A DNA stretch of 64,000 nt from Pyxidicoccus trucidator (lineage in GTDB: Bacteria > Myxococcota > Myxococcia > Myxococcales > Myxococcaceae): NCBI RefSeq assembly GCF_010894435.1, contig NZ_JAAIXZ010000015.1:238257-302256 (forward strand). Direction: 5' to 3'. The position numbers were made by a program, and so were the translations under genes. Shown one piece after another: positions 16,096-24,389 of this stretch; the first letter of the stretch is position 1; each line of letters opens with the position of its first letter. Below the pieces are notes generated by a model. That model was not told the DNA's origin and ran no database searches. It was given only the letters and a program-made list of their open reading frames with translations.

Positions 16096-16545
16096 ATGGC
16101 CATGGGAAGGACTCCAGGGGACAACGAGGGCGACGAGGGCGTCTTCGCTGAAATCAACATCACCCCGCTCACCGACATCTTCCTCGTGCTGCTCATCATC
16201 TTCATGGTGACCAGCTCCGTCATCGTCCAGCAGGGGCCCGGAGGCGGCGCGAAGGCCGGCCTCAAGGTGAACCTGCCCAAGGGCGGCGCCGCGGACATCA
16301 CCGCGCGCAGCACGGACCTGTCCGTGGCGGTGCTCGCCGACGGGCGCTTCGTCCTCGCCGGCAACGTCGTCTCCGAGGAGGAGCTGCGCAAGACGTTCGA
16401 CGACGCGAAGATGAAGGACCCCGACACCGTGGTCATCGTCCAAGCCGACGAGGGCGTCCCCCACGGCACCGTGGTGCAGGTGATGGAGCTGGCGAAGAAG
16501 GCCGGTCTCGGGCAGCTCGCCATCGGCGTGCGCGAGGGCGAGTAG
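16096..16545 (+). CDS. exbD: ExbD/TolR family biopolymer transport protein
   Basis: 149 residues. The N-terminal INITPLTDIFLVLLIIFMVT has the conserved Asp (D27) that takes part in proton translocation, inside the only membrane helix. The periplasmic domain follows, with VNLPKGGAADITARSTDLSV and a C-terminal VIVQADEGVPHGTVVQVM, typical of the ExbD/TolR fold. It lies directly after ExbB and before a strong hairpin terminator, so these two genes form a complete transcription unit. Confidence 0.92.
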   Translation: MAMGRTPGDNEGDEGVFAEINITPLTDIFLVLLIIFMVTSSVIVQQGPGGGAKAGLKVNLPKGGAADITARSTDLSVAVLADGRFVLAGNVVSEEELRKTFDDAKMKDPDTVVIVQADEGVPHGTVVQVMELAKKAGLGQLAIGVREGE

Positions 16546-16561
16546 CCCCACTGAAAGCACG

Positions 16562-16594
16562 AAGGCCACCCGGGCAGCTCGCCCAGGTGGCCTT
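16562..16594 (+). terminator. Rho-independent-type terminator after exbD
   Basis: AAGGCCACC-c-GGGC pairs with GCCC-a-GGTGGCCTT around a five-base AGCTC loop, with one C/A mismatch in a 14-position stem. A short T-rich run (TTTGCGTTTCTC) follows on the plus strand. It lies between the convergent exbD and acyl-CoA dehydrogenase genes and could work for both. Confidence 0.75.
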
Positions 16595-16641
16595 TGCGTT
16601 TCTCAGGGCCCCCGCTCAGGCGCCCTGGTTCAGCCGGAGCC

Positions 16642-18486
16642 TCAGATGGAGCCGAAGGCGGCGTCCGTGATGTCCATCGGCGAGGTGTCCTCGGAGGCAA
16701 TCATCCGCGCGGCCTGCTCCACGCCGGGCAGCACGTTCCGGGCGTAGTAGAGGGCGCTGAACTTCTTGCCCTCGTAGAAGGCGCGGTCCGGGTGGTCCGC
16801 GGACACCGAGGCCTGGGCCTTGTCGGCGATGAGGGCGGCGTCCAGCAGCAGCCAGCCCACAGCGACCTCGGACATCATCTGCAGGAAGCGGTTGGCGGAC
16901 AGCGGAATCAGCGGGAACTTGCCGCCGTCCTGGGACCAGCCGAACACCGTCATGGCGCTGGCCATGAGGGCCTCCTGCGCCGCGGCCAGCGTCTTCACGG
17001 CCTCGCCGTACACGGTGTGCTCGCGGTTGGCCTCGATGAAGGCGCCCACGTCACCCATGAACTGCTGGAAGTGCGTGCCACCGGCCTGGCCCAGCTTGCG
17101 GCCCACCAGGTCCATGGCCTGGATGTGGTTGGTGCCCTCGTAGATGGCGAAGATCTTCGCGTCGCGGGTGTACTGCTCCACCGGGTAGTCCTGGATGTAG
17201 CCGGCGCCGCCGTAGACCTGGATGGCCTGGGCGCACAGCCGGAAGGACTGGTCGGAGCCGTAGGCCTTCACCAGCGGGGTGAGCAGCTCCACCTGGCCCT
17301 TGTGGTAGGTGGCCGCGTCATCGTCCTTGCCGGACAGCTGGCGCGCCTTGTCCAGGTGCATGGCCAGCTTGATGATGAGCGAGCGGATGCCCTCCACGTG
17401 CGCCTTCATGTCCAGCAGCATCCGGCGTACGTCCGGGTGCTCGATGATGGCGGCGCGGGGCGCGGTGGGGTCCTTCCACTTGGTGAAGTGCGAGCCCTGC
17501 TTGCGGTCCTTCGCGTAGTCGAGCGCGTTGTAGTACGCGGCCGACGCCAGCCCGAGGCCCTGGATGCCCACGGCGATGCGCGCGCCGTTCATCATCTTGA
17601 ACATCTGGCTCATGCCGACGTGCTCGACGGTGCCCACGAGCTCGCCCACACACGCGTCGCTCTCACCGAAGTTGAGGACACAGGTGGCGGAGCCGTTGAT
17701 GCCCATCTTGTGCTCGATGGAGCCCACGCCCACGTCGTTGGGCTTGCCGGCGCTGCCGTCCGCGTTGATGCGCAGCTTGGGGACGATGAACAGCGACAGG
17801 CCCTTGGTGCCCGGCGAGGCGCCGTCGATGCGCGCGAGCACGAGGTGGATGATGTTGTCCGCCATGTCGTGGTCGCCGCCGGAGATGAAGATCTTCGTCC
17901 CGCGGATGTTGTAGGTGCCGTCGCCGTTGCGGCGGGCCGTGGACTTGGCCGCGCCCACGTCGGAGCCGGCGTGCGGCTCGGTGAGGCACATCGTGCCGCC
18001 CCACGTGCCGTTGAGCATGCGCTCCACGAACTGCTTCTGTTGGGCGGGCGTGCCGCACTCGGCGATGACTTCGGCGGCACCGAAGGCCAGGCCGGGGTAC
18101 ATGTTGAAGGCCGTGTTGGCGCCCGACAGCAGCTCCTCCACCGTCACCTGGAGCATCATCGGCGCGCCCTGGCCGCCGTGCTCGGGGTCCACGGACACCG
18201 TCTTGAAGCCCTGCTCATAGAGCTTCTTCCACGCGTCCTTGAAGCCGGTGGGGGTAAAGACGGCCCCGTTCTCCACCCGGCAGCCCTCCCGGTCGCCGAC
18301 CGAGTTGAGGGGCCCGAGCACCTCGCGCGCGAAGCGGTACGTCTCGGTGAGCACCGCGCGGGCCTCGTCCGGGCCCCAGGCCTCGTACGGCGCCTGCCCG
18401 GACACCTGGCCGAAGCCGAACTGCTCGAACAGCGTGAAGAAGATCTCTCGAAGGTCGGTCTTGTAGGTGTTGATCCCGGCGGACAT
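16642..18486 (-). CDS. Acyl-CoA dehydrogenase (long-form, with C-terminal extension)
   Basis: 614 residues from the ATG at 18486. Segments match the long-form FAD-dependent acyl-CoA dehydrogenases: EPHAGSDVGAAKSTARR with the FAD-binding MCLTEPHAGSD, KIFISGGDHDMADN, and the catalytic-base region IYEGTNHIQAMDLVGRK (Glu near residue 447). The extra C-terminal helical region (about 470-614, VAVGWLLLDAALIADKA) is typical of the 600-residue subgroup (FadE5/DmdC-like). It is expected to oxidise acyl-CoA to enoyl-CoA in fatty-acid degradation. The upstream MaoC genes on the same strand are 168 bases away and probably separately promoted. Confidence 0.93.
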   Translation of the reverse strand: MSAGINTYKTDLREIFFTLFEQFGFGQVSGQAPYEAWGPDEARAVLTETYRFAREVLGPLNSVGDREGCRVENGAVFTPTGFKDAWKKLYEQGFKTVSVDPEHGGQGAPMMLQVTVEELLSGANTAFNMYPGLAFGAAEVIAECGTPAQQKQFVERMLNGTWGGTMCLTEPHAGSDVGAAKSTARRNGDGTYNIRGTKIFISGGDHDMADNIIHLVLARIDGASPGTKGLSLFIVPKLRINADGSAGKPNDVGVGSIEHKMGINGSATCVLNFGESDACVGELVGTVEHVGMSQMFKMMNGARIAVGIQGLGLASAAYYNALDYAKDRKQGSHFTKWKDPTAPRAAIIEHPDVRRMLLDMKAHVEGIRSLIIKLAMHLDKARQLSGKDDDAATYHKGQVELLTPLVKAYGSDQSFRLCAQAIQVYGGAGYIQDYPVEQYTRDAKIFAIYEGTNHIQAMDLVGRKLGQAGGTHFQQFMGDVGAFIEANREHTVYGEAVKTLAAAQEALMASAMTVFGWSQDGGKFPLIPLSANRFLQMMSEVAVGWLLLDAALIADKAQASVSADHPDRAFYEGKKFSALYYARNVLPGVEQAARMIASEDTSPMDITDAAFGSI

Positions 18487-18562
18487 GGCCACTCCTGCGT
18501 GACGGCTCGCTGCCAGCCCCACGAGGAGGCGTCGGGGTCAGCGGCCCAGATGAGACACAGGA

Positions 18563-18591
18563 AGTGTGGCGGCGACTGATTTTTGAGTCAA
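18563..18591 (-). promoter_or_regulatory. Possible sigma-70-type promoter for acyl-CoA dehydrogenase
   Basis: On the minus strand TTGACT (18591-18586) is followed after 17 bases by CACACT (18568-18563). The -35 box is good and the -10 box is poor, as is common in GC-rich bacteria. The distance to the ATG at 18486 leaves a leader of about 70 bases. Confidence 0.35.
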
Positions 18592-18654
18592 CCCTGAATG
18601 ACACTCCGCGTTGAGGGGCGGTCAGAACCGCCCGTCAAGCGGGTGGGAAAGTGC

Positions 18655-19317
18655 CTACTTCTTCGCCTTCTTGGCGGCGGGGAGCGTGGCCGTCTTGGCG
18701 GCGGGCTTCTCGCGGGGGGCGGCCTTCTTGGAGCCGGTGCGGCGCTCGTCCCCTTCCTCGCCCTCCTCGGGAGCAGCCTCGCCCCCGGCGGTGGCGGTGG
18801 CGGCGGGCGCGGCGGTGGCCAGGCTCTCGCGCGGCACCTCCACGACGATGGGGGACTGGCCGGAGCGCTGCCGGTTCTCGTCCTCGAGCGAGAAGAACAG
18901 CTGGATTTGCGAGCTGCCCTTCATCACCAGCTCGCCGCGCTGGTTCTCCGCCCAGAGGTCGATTTCGACGAAGTAGCGGCCGCCGGTGCCGTGCCTGTCG
19001 CTGACGCGGCCCTTGCAGACCACGGTGTCGCCCGGCCACACCATCTTGATGAAGCGCACGTTGTAGCGCCGCATCTGGCCGCCGCGGGCCCAGTCGCTGA
19101 TGAGCTGGCCCAGCATGCCCATGACGAGCATGCCCGGGGCGTAGACGCTCGGCATGCCCACGCTCTTGGCGTAGACCTCGTCCACGTGGACGGGGTTGTA
19201 GTCACCGGAGGCGCCGGCGTAGCGCGACAGCTGCACGCGGTCGACGGGGGCCTTGGCCAGCGCCGGCAGCTCGTCGCCAACGCGGATGGACTCGAAGTAG
19301 AGCTTGCGCGCGGGCAT
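18655..19317 (-). CDS. MaoC-type hot-dog dehydratase with lysine/alanine-rich tail
   Basis: 220 residues from the ATG at 19317, eight bases after AAGGAG; an adjacent GTG gives one more codon. The core (residues 1-135) has the hydratase motif YAGASGDYNPVHVDEVYAKS with the catalytic Asp and His of MaoC/R-specific hydratases, then MLVMGMLGQLISDWA. After residue 160 comes a low-complexity tail (GSKKAAPREKPAAKTATLPA, then AKKAKK), which is not part of the hot-dog fold. The upstream gene encodes the N-terminal half, so they probably form a two-subunit R-3-hydroxyacyl dehydratase like HadA/HadB. The tail is unusual and could bind nucleic acid or an acidic partner. Confidence 0.88.
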   Translation of the reverse strand: MPARKLYFESIRVGDELPALAKAPVDRVQLSRYAGASGDYNPVHVDEVYAKSVGMPSVYAPGMLVMGMLGQLISDWARGGQMRRYNVRFIKMVWPGDTVVCKGRVSDRHGTGGRYFVEIDLWAENQRGELVMKGSSQIQLFFSLEDENRQRSGQSPIVVEVPRESLATAAPAATATAGGEAAPEEGEEGDERRTGSKKAAPREKPAAKTATLPAAKKAKK

Positions 19318-19766
19318 CACGGGGTCTCCTTGGTGGCACGGACCACCAGCGTCCGGCGGGCGCGGAACACGAGATTGCCCTCCTCGTCACGGCCCTCGTC
19401 CTCGATGACGGCGATGTCCATGCGCCCGGAGATGCCGGGCCGCTCGAACACGTCCGACACGCGCGTGGACACGTAGATGCGGTCGCCCGCGAAGATGGGC
19501 CGCTCGTAGTCGAAGCCCTGCTCGGCGTGCAGCAGGCTCTTGATGCCCACGCCCAACAGTTCCCTCAGGTCCGCCGCGGAATGGAAGGACGCGGGGAACG
19601 TGGGAGGCGCGATGATGGTGGGATAGCCGGACGCCCGCGCGTACTCCTCGTCGTAGTAGATGGGGTTGTAGTCGCCGATTGCTTCCGCGAACCGGCGGAT
19701 GGCGCCCTTCTCGACCTCGTTGAGCGTCGGCGGCGAGGCGCGACCGATCGCGTTCTTGTCCAGCAT
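19317..19766 (-). CDS. MaoC-like dehydratase N-terminal-type (FAS1-like) protein
   Basis: 149 residues. The fold reads as a hot-dog half: FAEAIGDYNPIYYDEEYARA followed by YPTIIAPPTFPASF, then an end with RARRTLVVRATKETP. This is the pattern of the MaoC_dehydrat_N family and of the HadA-type subunit. Its stop overlaps the start of the MaoC gene by one base (TGATG), or by four if the neighbouring GTG is used. It follows the dihydrodipicolinate-reductase-like gene by 15 bases. Together the two halves likely dehydrate 3-hydroxyacyl thioesters, in the same metabolic area as the acyl-CoA dehydrogenase. Confidence 0.88.
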   Translation of the reverse strand: MLDKNAIGRASPPTLNEVEKGAIRRFAEAIGDYNPIYYDEEYARASGYPTIIAPPTFPASFHSAADLRELLGVGIKSLLHAEQGFDYERPIFAGDRIYVSTRVSDVFERPGISGRMDIAVIEDEGRDEEGNLVFRARRTLVVRATKETP

Positions 19767-19781
19767 TTCCCTCTCCTGACT

Positions 19782-20783
19782 CTAACGTCCGGCCGGAAGC
19801 TCAAGAACCGTGAGGAGCCCTGCTTCGGCAGCCGTCAAGCGTGGCGCGGCATTCACCAGCGCATTCGCGGTGGCCCGGTCACCCGCCACTCCCCCCGGGA
19901 TTTCCAACACAAGCTTCGGGTCCGCGTCGATTTCGATGCGGTCCTTCGGGTCATCCGCCCCCATGGCGATGGTCAGCTCCAGCCGGACCCGCTCCTGCCC
20001 CTCCTCCAGACCCACCACCGACTGGAACATGCCCGCCACCCGCCCCTTCTTCACGGGAAATGCGCCGCCGGAGATGTCCTCCTCCGCGAACACGGGGGCT
20101 ACTTCTTCTTCATAGTCGTCGCAATCGAGCCCGAGTCCCAGGGCCGCCAGCGCCGCGGACTCCACCAGTCCGACGTGACCCAGCTGCTCGCTGTCCACCA
20201 GCTCGAAGAACTCCTCTTCCGTCAGCCCCGCGCCCACCTTGCGCTGCAGCGCCTCGCGCCGCAGCCGCGCGTCCACCACCCGCGTGGCGGTGGCGCGGCG
20301 GACCGGGCCACACACCTGGCCGGCGACGGCCATCAGCCTGTCGAGCACGAAGCCGGGATTCACGCCCGTCCCCACCACCGCCACCCCGGCCTTCTGCGCG
20401 GCCTTGTCCAGCTGGTCCGCCAGCTCCGGGTACTTGAGGTACGGGAAGGCCAGCTCCTCGCACGTGCTGGCCACCGGCAGCCCCAGCTTCAGCGCCGCCA
20501 GCAACTGCTCCATCACCTGCGGCAGCCGCGAGCCGGTGGCGTGCAGCAGCACCGCGCCCTTGCGCTTCGCCACCGCCTTCTCCAGCGAGTCCACCACCTT
20601 CACGCGAGGGGCGGGACCTCCCAGCACGTCTCCCAACGCGCGCCCCACCAGCGAGGGCTGCGTGTCCACGGCGCCGATGAGCTCCACCTCGGGAGACGTC
20701 ATCGCGGCCCTGGCAATCTCCTGACCGATGAACCCCAGCCCCATCACCACCACCGGCACTGGCCCTTCGGGGGCTCTAGCCAT
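19782..20783 (-). CDS. Dihydrodipicolinate-reductase-like NAD(P)-dependent dehydrogenase
   Basis: 333 residues. The N-terminal Rossmann motif is VVVMGLGFIGQEIARAAM, followed by VELIGAVDTQPSLVG. The middle has ATGSRLPQVMEQLLAAL and STCEELAFPYLKYPE, and GTGVNPGFVLDRL is a family signature of 2,4-diaminopentanoate-dehydrogenase-type proteins. It is longer than DapB (about 270) and lacks the HH-type DapB catalytic motif, so it is not the lysine-pathway enzyme. The substrate is unknown. It is the first gene of the operon with the two MaoC halves, and a GGAG lies nine bases before its ATG. Confidence 0.85.
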   Translation of the reverse strand: MARAPEGPVPVVVMGLGFIGQEIARAAMTSPEVELIGAVDTQPSLVGRALGDVLGGPAPRVKVVDSLEKAVAKRKGAVLLHATGSRLPQVMEQLLAALKLGLPVASTCEELAFPYLKYPELADQLDKAAQKAGVAVVGTGVNPGFVLDRLMAVAGQVCGPVRRATATRVVDARLRREALQRKVGAGLTEEEFFELVDSEQLGHVGLVESAALAALGLGLDCDDYEEEVAPVFAEEDISGGAFPVKKGRVAGMFQSVVGLEEGQERVRLELTIAMGADDPKDRIEIDADPKLVLEIPGGVAGDRATANALVNAAPRLTAAEAGLLTVLELPAGR

Positions 20784-20949
20784 CGGAGATTGCTCCAGGA
20801 TTCCAAGGGGTTAGAGACACAGCGTACACAGCGCGGCCACCATAAAACACACGTTGGCGGGCAGGCAAGCATCACTTGGATGTACGACTCTTCCGGACTG
20901 AGAGAACCTCCAAGGATTTCCGGGACTTGCGAGCACACAACCCCCGGGG

Positions 20950-20991
20950 CCCCCTATTTTGGGGGTGAGTGACGCGTGTATAAAGGGGAAG
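20950..20991 (+). promoter_or_regulatory. Inverted repeat and TATAAA box upstream of the HD-GYP gene
   Basis: CCCCC-TATTTT-GGGGG (20950-20965) is a perfect 5-bp inverted repeat with an AT-rich centre in a very GC-rich region. TATAAA follows at 20979-20984, about 40 bases before the ATG at 21023, and would give a start near 20991. No good -35 matches at 16-18 bases, so the palindrome may be a binding site for an activator. It lies in the 239-base divergent region. Confidence 0.4.
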
Positions 20992-21022
20992 CAGGCACGC
21001 CACCCCCGGAGACCTCGCCAAT

Positions 21023-22135
21023 ATGGACCGCATCCTCGTGGTGGATGACGACGTTCTCATCCTCGCCGCGCTCTCGCGCATCCTGCAGGCGGAGGGGTAC
21101 GCGGTCGTCACGCACAGCGACCCGGCGCTGGCCGCGCGCGAGGTGGGCTTCCACGTCGTGCTGACGGACTTCATGATGCCGTACCTCAACGGCATCGAAT
21201 TGCTGGGGGCACTGCGCGAGCGGAACCCGAAGGCGGTGCGGTTGATGCTGACGGCGGCGGCGGACTTCCGCACCGCGTCCGAGGCCGTCAACCGCGGCGA
21301 GGTGTTCCGCCTGCTGGGCAAGCCGTGGTCGCTGAGCGAGCTGACCAGCAGCGTGCGGCAGGCCTTCGAGCACTACCGGCTGGTGGACGCCAACGAGCGG
21401 CTGACGCGCGAGGTGGCGGAGAAGAACGCGGAGCTGGTGGCCATCAACCGCGACTTGGAGCGCCGGGTGGTGGAGCGCACCGCGGGCCTGCTGGACGGGC
21501 TCATCAGCGCGCTGGACTACCGCGACACGGAGACGCAGTGGCACTCGCGCCGCGTCTCGCTCTACTCGCGGCGGCTGGCCCAGGAAGTGGGCCTGGCCGG
21601 GGCCGCGCTGGACGTGGTGGAGCAGGGCGCGCTGCTGCACGACATCGGCAAGATTGGCGTGCGTGACTCCATCCTCCTCAAGCCCGGACCGCTGACGCCG
21701 GACGAGTGGGTGGAGATGCGCAAGCACCCCGAGTTCGGCTACCGGATGCTGGCGAAGATGCCCTACCTGCACGAGGCGGCGCTCATCGTCCTGCAGCACC
21801 AGGAGCGCTGGGACGGCAAGGGCTACCCGCAGAACCTGGGCGGCGAGGACATCGTCCTCGGGGCGCGCGTCTTCTGCATCGCGGACACGGTGGACGCGAT
21901 TACGTCCGACCGCCCCTACCGCAAGGGCCGGCCCATGAGCGTGGCCCGGGACGAAATCCGCCGCTGCGCGGGCACCCAGTTCGACCCGGCGCTGGCCGAG
22001 GCCTTCCTGCGCATTCCGGAGACGGAGTGGCAGCGCATCCGCCAGGAGGTGGAGGCGATGGAGGAGGTGGAGGTGAAGCGGTGGCACTCCCACCCGCTCG
22101 GCCTTCCATCCATGGCGAAGGCCAGCGGCGCCTGA
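21023..22135 (+). CDS. HD-GYP response regulator (RpfG-type, cyclic di-GMP phosphodiesterase)
   Basis: 370 residues. The receiver domain (1-120) has the acidic pocket D8-D10, phospho-acceptor D49 in VVLTDFMMP, and the conserved Lys in GKPWSL. A helical linker (120-165, VAEKNAELVAINRDLERR) follows. The HD-GYP domain is at about 165-345: the HD pair in LLHDIGKIGV near residue 206, then HQERWDGKGYP near 260. Known RpfG-type proteins degrade cyclic di-GMP to GMP or pGpG. It stands alone between divergent and convergent neighbours, so its sensor kinase is elsewhere. All key metal ligands I can see are kept, so it is probably active. Confidence 0.93.
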   Translation: MDRILVVDDDVLILAALSRILQAEGYAVVTHSDPALAAREVGFHVVLTDFMMPYLNGIELLGALRERNPKAVRLMLTAAADFRTASEAVNRGEVFRLLGKPWSLSELTSSVRQAFEHYRLVDANERLTREVAEKNAELVAINRDLERRVVERTAGLLDGLISALDYRDTETQWHSRRVSLYSRRLAQEVGLAGAALDVVEQGALLHDIGKIGVRDSILLKPGPLTPDEWVEMRKHPEFGYRMLAKMPYLHEAALIVLQHQERWDGKGYPQNLGGEDIVLGARVFCIADTVDAITSDRPYRKGRPMSVARDEIRRCAGTQFDPALAEAFLRIPETEWQRIRQEVEAMEEVEVKRWHSHPLGLPSMAKASGA

Positions 22136-22154
22136 GCCGGCCCGGGCCGGCGCC

Positions 22155-24305
22155 TCACTCGGACAGCTGCACCGCGCGCACCTCGCGGATGATGTCCCCT
22201 TCCAGCAGCGCGTCCACCACGTCCAGGCCGCTCACCACCTCACCGAAGGCCGTGTAGCGGCCGTCGAGGTGCGGCTGCGGTGCGTGGGTGAAGAAGAACT
22301 GGCTGCCGCCGGTGTCCTTGCCCGAGAGCGCCATGCCCACGGTGCCCCGTCGGTACGGCCGGCGCGTCATCTCGCAGCGGATGGAGTAGCCCGGCCCGCC
22401 CTCTCCGTCCCCGCGCGGGTCTCCGCCCTGGGCGACGAAGTTCGGCACCACGCGGTGGAAGGTGACGCCGTTGAAGTAGCCCTTGCGCGCCAGCGCGTAC
22501 AGGTTGCCGGAGGTGAGGGGCGCCTCGTCGACGTCCAGCCGCACGGTGATGTCGCCCTTGGCGGTGCGGAACACGAGGCCGGCCCGGGCCGGGGCGGGCT
22601 CCGGGCGGAAGGTGTCCGCCGGCAGCTCCACGCGCTCGGAGCGCACGGGCTGGCCGGTCAGCTGCGTGAGGGACTCGGCCGCCACGCGGCGCACGTTGGC
22701 GTGCGGGTGCTTCAGCCACTCGCGGAAGCGGGGCTCCGCCGCCGGCCCCTGGAGCGCGACGAGCGCGCCGGCCACGGGCTCCGCTAGGTCTCCCGGCTCC
22801 CTCGGCACGCGCTCGGCGAGGGCCTCCACCAGGGGGAGGGCTCCCGGGGCCTTGAGCTTGCCCAGCGTCGTCACCGCGGCGCCGGCCACCACCAGGTCCT
22901 CGCCCTCCGCCAGGGGGCGCACCGCGGTGGCCGTCCGGAGCACGGGCCTCGCGGCCAGGACCTCCAGCGCCGCCATGCGCACGCGCGCGTCGCGGTGGCT
23001 CAGGTAGCCCACCGCGAAGTCCGCCGAGCCCTTCCCCTTCGACAGCGCCACCTCGCGCAGGCCCAGCGCCAGCCGCCGCTCGTCCTGCACGCGCCCGAAG
23101 CCGCAGCTGCGCGAGTCCCCCGGCACGCCGCGCTGCCTGTCCAACGCCGCCGCCAGCCGGCAGTCCAGCCACCCGAGGTCCGTGCGCGCCAGGTCCGAGG
23201 CCGCGCTCCGCTCCGCGTCCGCCAGCGCCAGTCGCAGCGACACCAGCAGGGGCGCGCCGAAGTCGGGCAGCCCCTGCTGCGTGAGCGCCAGCAGCGCATG
23301 GCCCTCCGAGGACCGGGCCAGCGTCTCCACCTTCGCCTCCGCACCCGTCACCTCGGGCGCGTCCATGCCCCGCGCCACGCGCTTCGCCCGGGGCACCAGC
23401 GCCTCCAGTGCATCCAGCGCCGTGCACGGCCCGCTGCACATCGCGGTCAGCTTCGCCAGCGAGCGCGCCGCCTCCGCCGCCACGCGCGGCACCGAGTCGT
23501 CCAGCAGCTTCCCCAGCACCACCGCGTCCTCCGGCCCGCCCATGTCTCCAAAGGCCTTCGCGCACAGGCCGCGCACGTCGGCGTCCGCGTCCCCCAGGCA
23601 GCGGCGCAGCGCGGGCAGCGCCTCTGGCCGCTTCGCCGTCGTCAGGAGGTAGGCGCCGCCGTACCGCGCTTCCACCGGCCGCTCCGCCGCCAGCAGCGCC
23701 GCCGCGGGCTCCAGCGGCACGCCCGCCACCACCGCCGCCCCGGCCCGCCGCGCGGCCACGCCCAGCGCCAGCGAGGCCCGGCCCGCCACGTCCACATCAC
23801 TCCCCTGGAGCCGCTCCGTCAGTCGCGCGACCGCCTCCGGAGTCCCCGTGCGGCCGAGCGAATCCAGCTGCGTGAGGCGGACCCACCCGTCGCGCTCCTC
23901 CCCTTCCGCCGCCAGCAGCGCCTCCGCCAGGGCCCCGCGCTCCGCCTCCGTCAACGGCTCCCAGGACAGGGCCAGCTCGCCCGCGGCGAAGGCGGCCTCG
24001 TCGCGCACGAGGGGGTCTCCGTCCCTCAGCCCCGCGCGCACCGTGTCCAGCGTGGCCACGTCCTGGATGCGGGCCAGCGCGCGCTGGGCCCGGGCTCGCA
24101 CGCGGGCATCCGGCGCGTCGGTGGCCAGCGACACGAGGGCGCCGTCTCCCAGCGAGCGCCGGTCCTCCCAGTCCTGGATGCGGGCGAGCGTCGCGGCGTC
24201 CACCGGCTCCGGCCCCGGCGTCGGGACGGAGCGGGTACAGCCGGAGGACAGCGCGAGGACGACGAGGCAGGCGGACAGTGCACGGACGGTACGCGGGCGG
24301 CTCAT
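22155..24305 (-). CDS. HEAT-repeat lipoprotein fused to cyclophilin-type peptidyl-prolyl isomerase
   Basis: 716 residues from the ATG at 24305. The signal peptide ends in LALSSGC (lipobox). About 500 residues of HEAT-type helical repeats follow, marked by the recurring pattern DxDVRGLCAKAFGDMG, DARVRMAALEVLAARP and HANVRRVAAESLTQL. The last 155 residues are a cyclophilin domain with FHRVVPNFVAQGGDP (catalytic Arg), GSQFFFTHAPQPHLDGRYT and the end FGEVVSGLDVVD. Family knowledge says such isomerases help fold outer-membrane proteins. It is convergent with the HD-GYP gene, with only 19 bases between stops. Confidence 0.88.
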   Translation of the reverse strand: MSRPRTVRALSACLVVLALSSGCTRSVPTPGPEPVDAATLARIQDWEDRRSLGDGALVSLATDAPDARVRARAQRALARIQDVATLDTVRAGLRDGDPLVRDEAAFAAGELALSWEPLTEAERGALAEALLAAEGEERDGWVRLTQLDSLGRTGTPEAVARLTERLQGSDVDVAGRASLALGVAARRAGAAVVAGVPLEPAAALLAAERPVEARYGGAYLLTTAKRPEALPALRRCLGDADADVRGLCAKAFGDMGGPEDAVVLGKLLDDSVPRVAAEAARSLAKLTAMCSGPCTALDALEALVPRAKRVARGMDAPEVTGAEAKVETLARSSEGHALLALTQQGLPDFGAPLLVSLRLALADAERSAASDLARTDLGWLDCRLAAALDRQRGVPGDSRSCGFGRVQDERRLALGLREVALSKGKGSADFAVGYLSHRDARVRMAALEVLAARPVLRTATAVRPLAEGEDLVVAGAAVTTLGKLKAPGALPLVEALAERVPREPGDLAEPVAGALVALQGPAAEPRFREWLKHPHANVRRVAAESLTQLTGQPVRSERVELPADTFRPEPAPARAGLVFRTAKGDITVRLDVDEAPLTSGNLYALARKGYFNGVTFHRVVPNFVAQGGDPRGDGEGGPGYSIRCEMTRRPYRRGTVGMALSGKDTGGSQFFFTHAPQPHLDGRYTAFGEVVSGLDVVDALLEGDIIREVRAVQLSE

Positions 24306-24389
24306 GCGCTGGGGCGTAGGCCAATTCTCCGCGAAAATCCAGGGGTTAGAGCGCATCGGGTTTGACAGGCGCGGGGCGGGGCTCCGAAG

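Noticed and set aside
16594..18579. A 661-codon plus-strand open frame
   Set aside because: It mirrors the acyl-CoA dehydrogenase gene and carries no recognisable motif.
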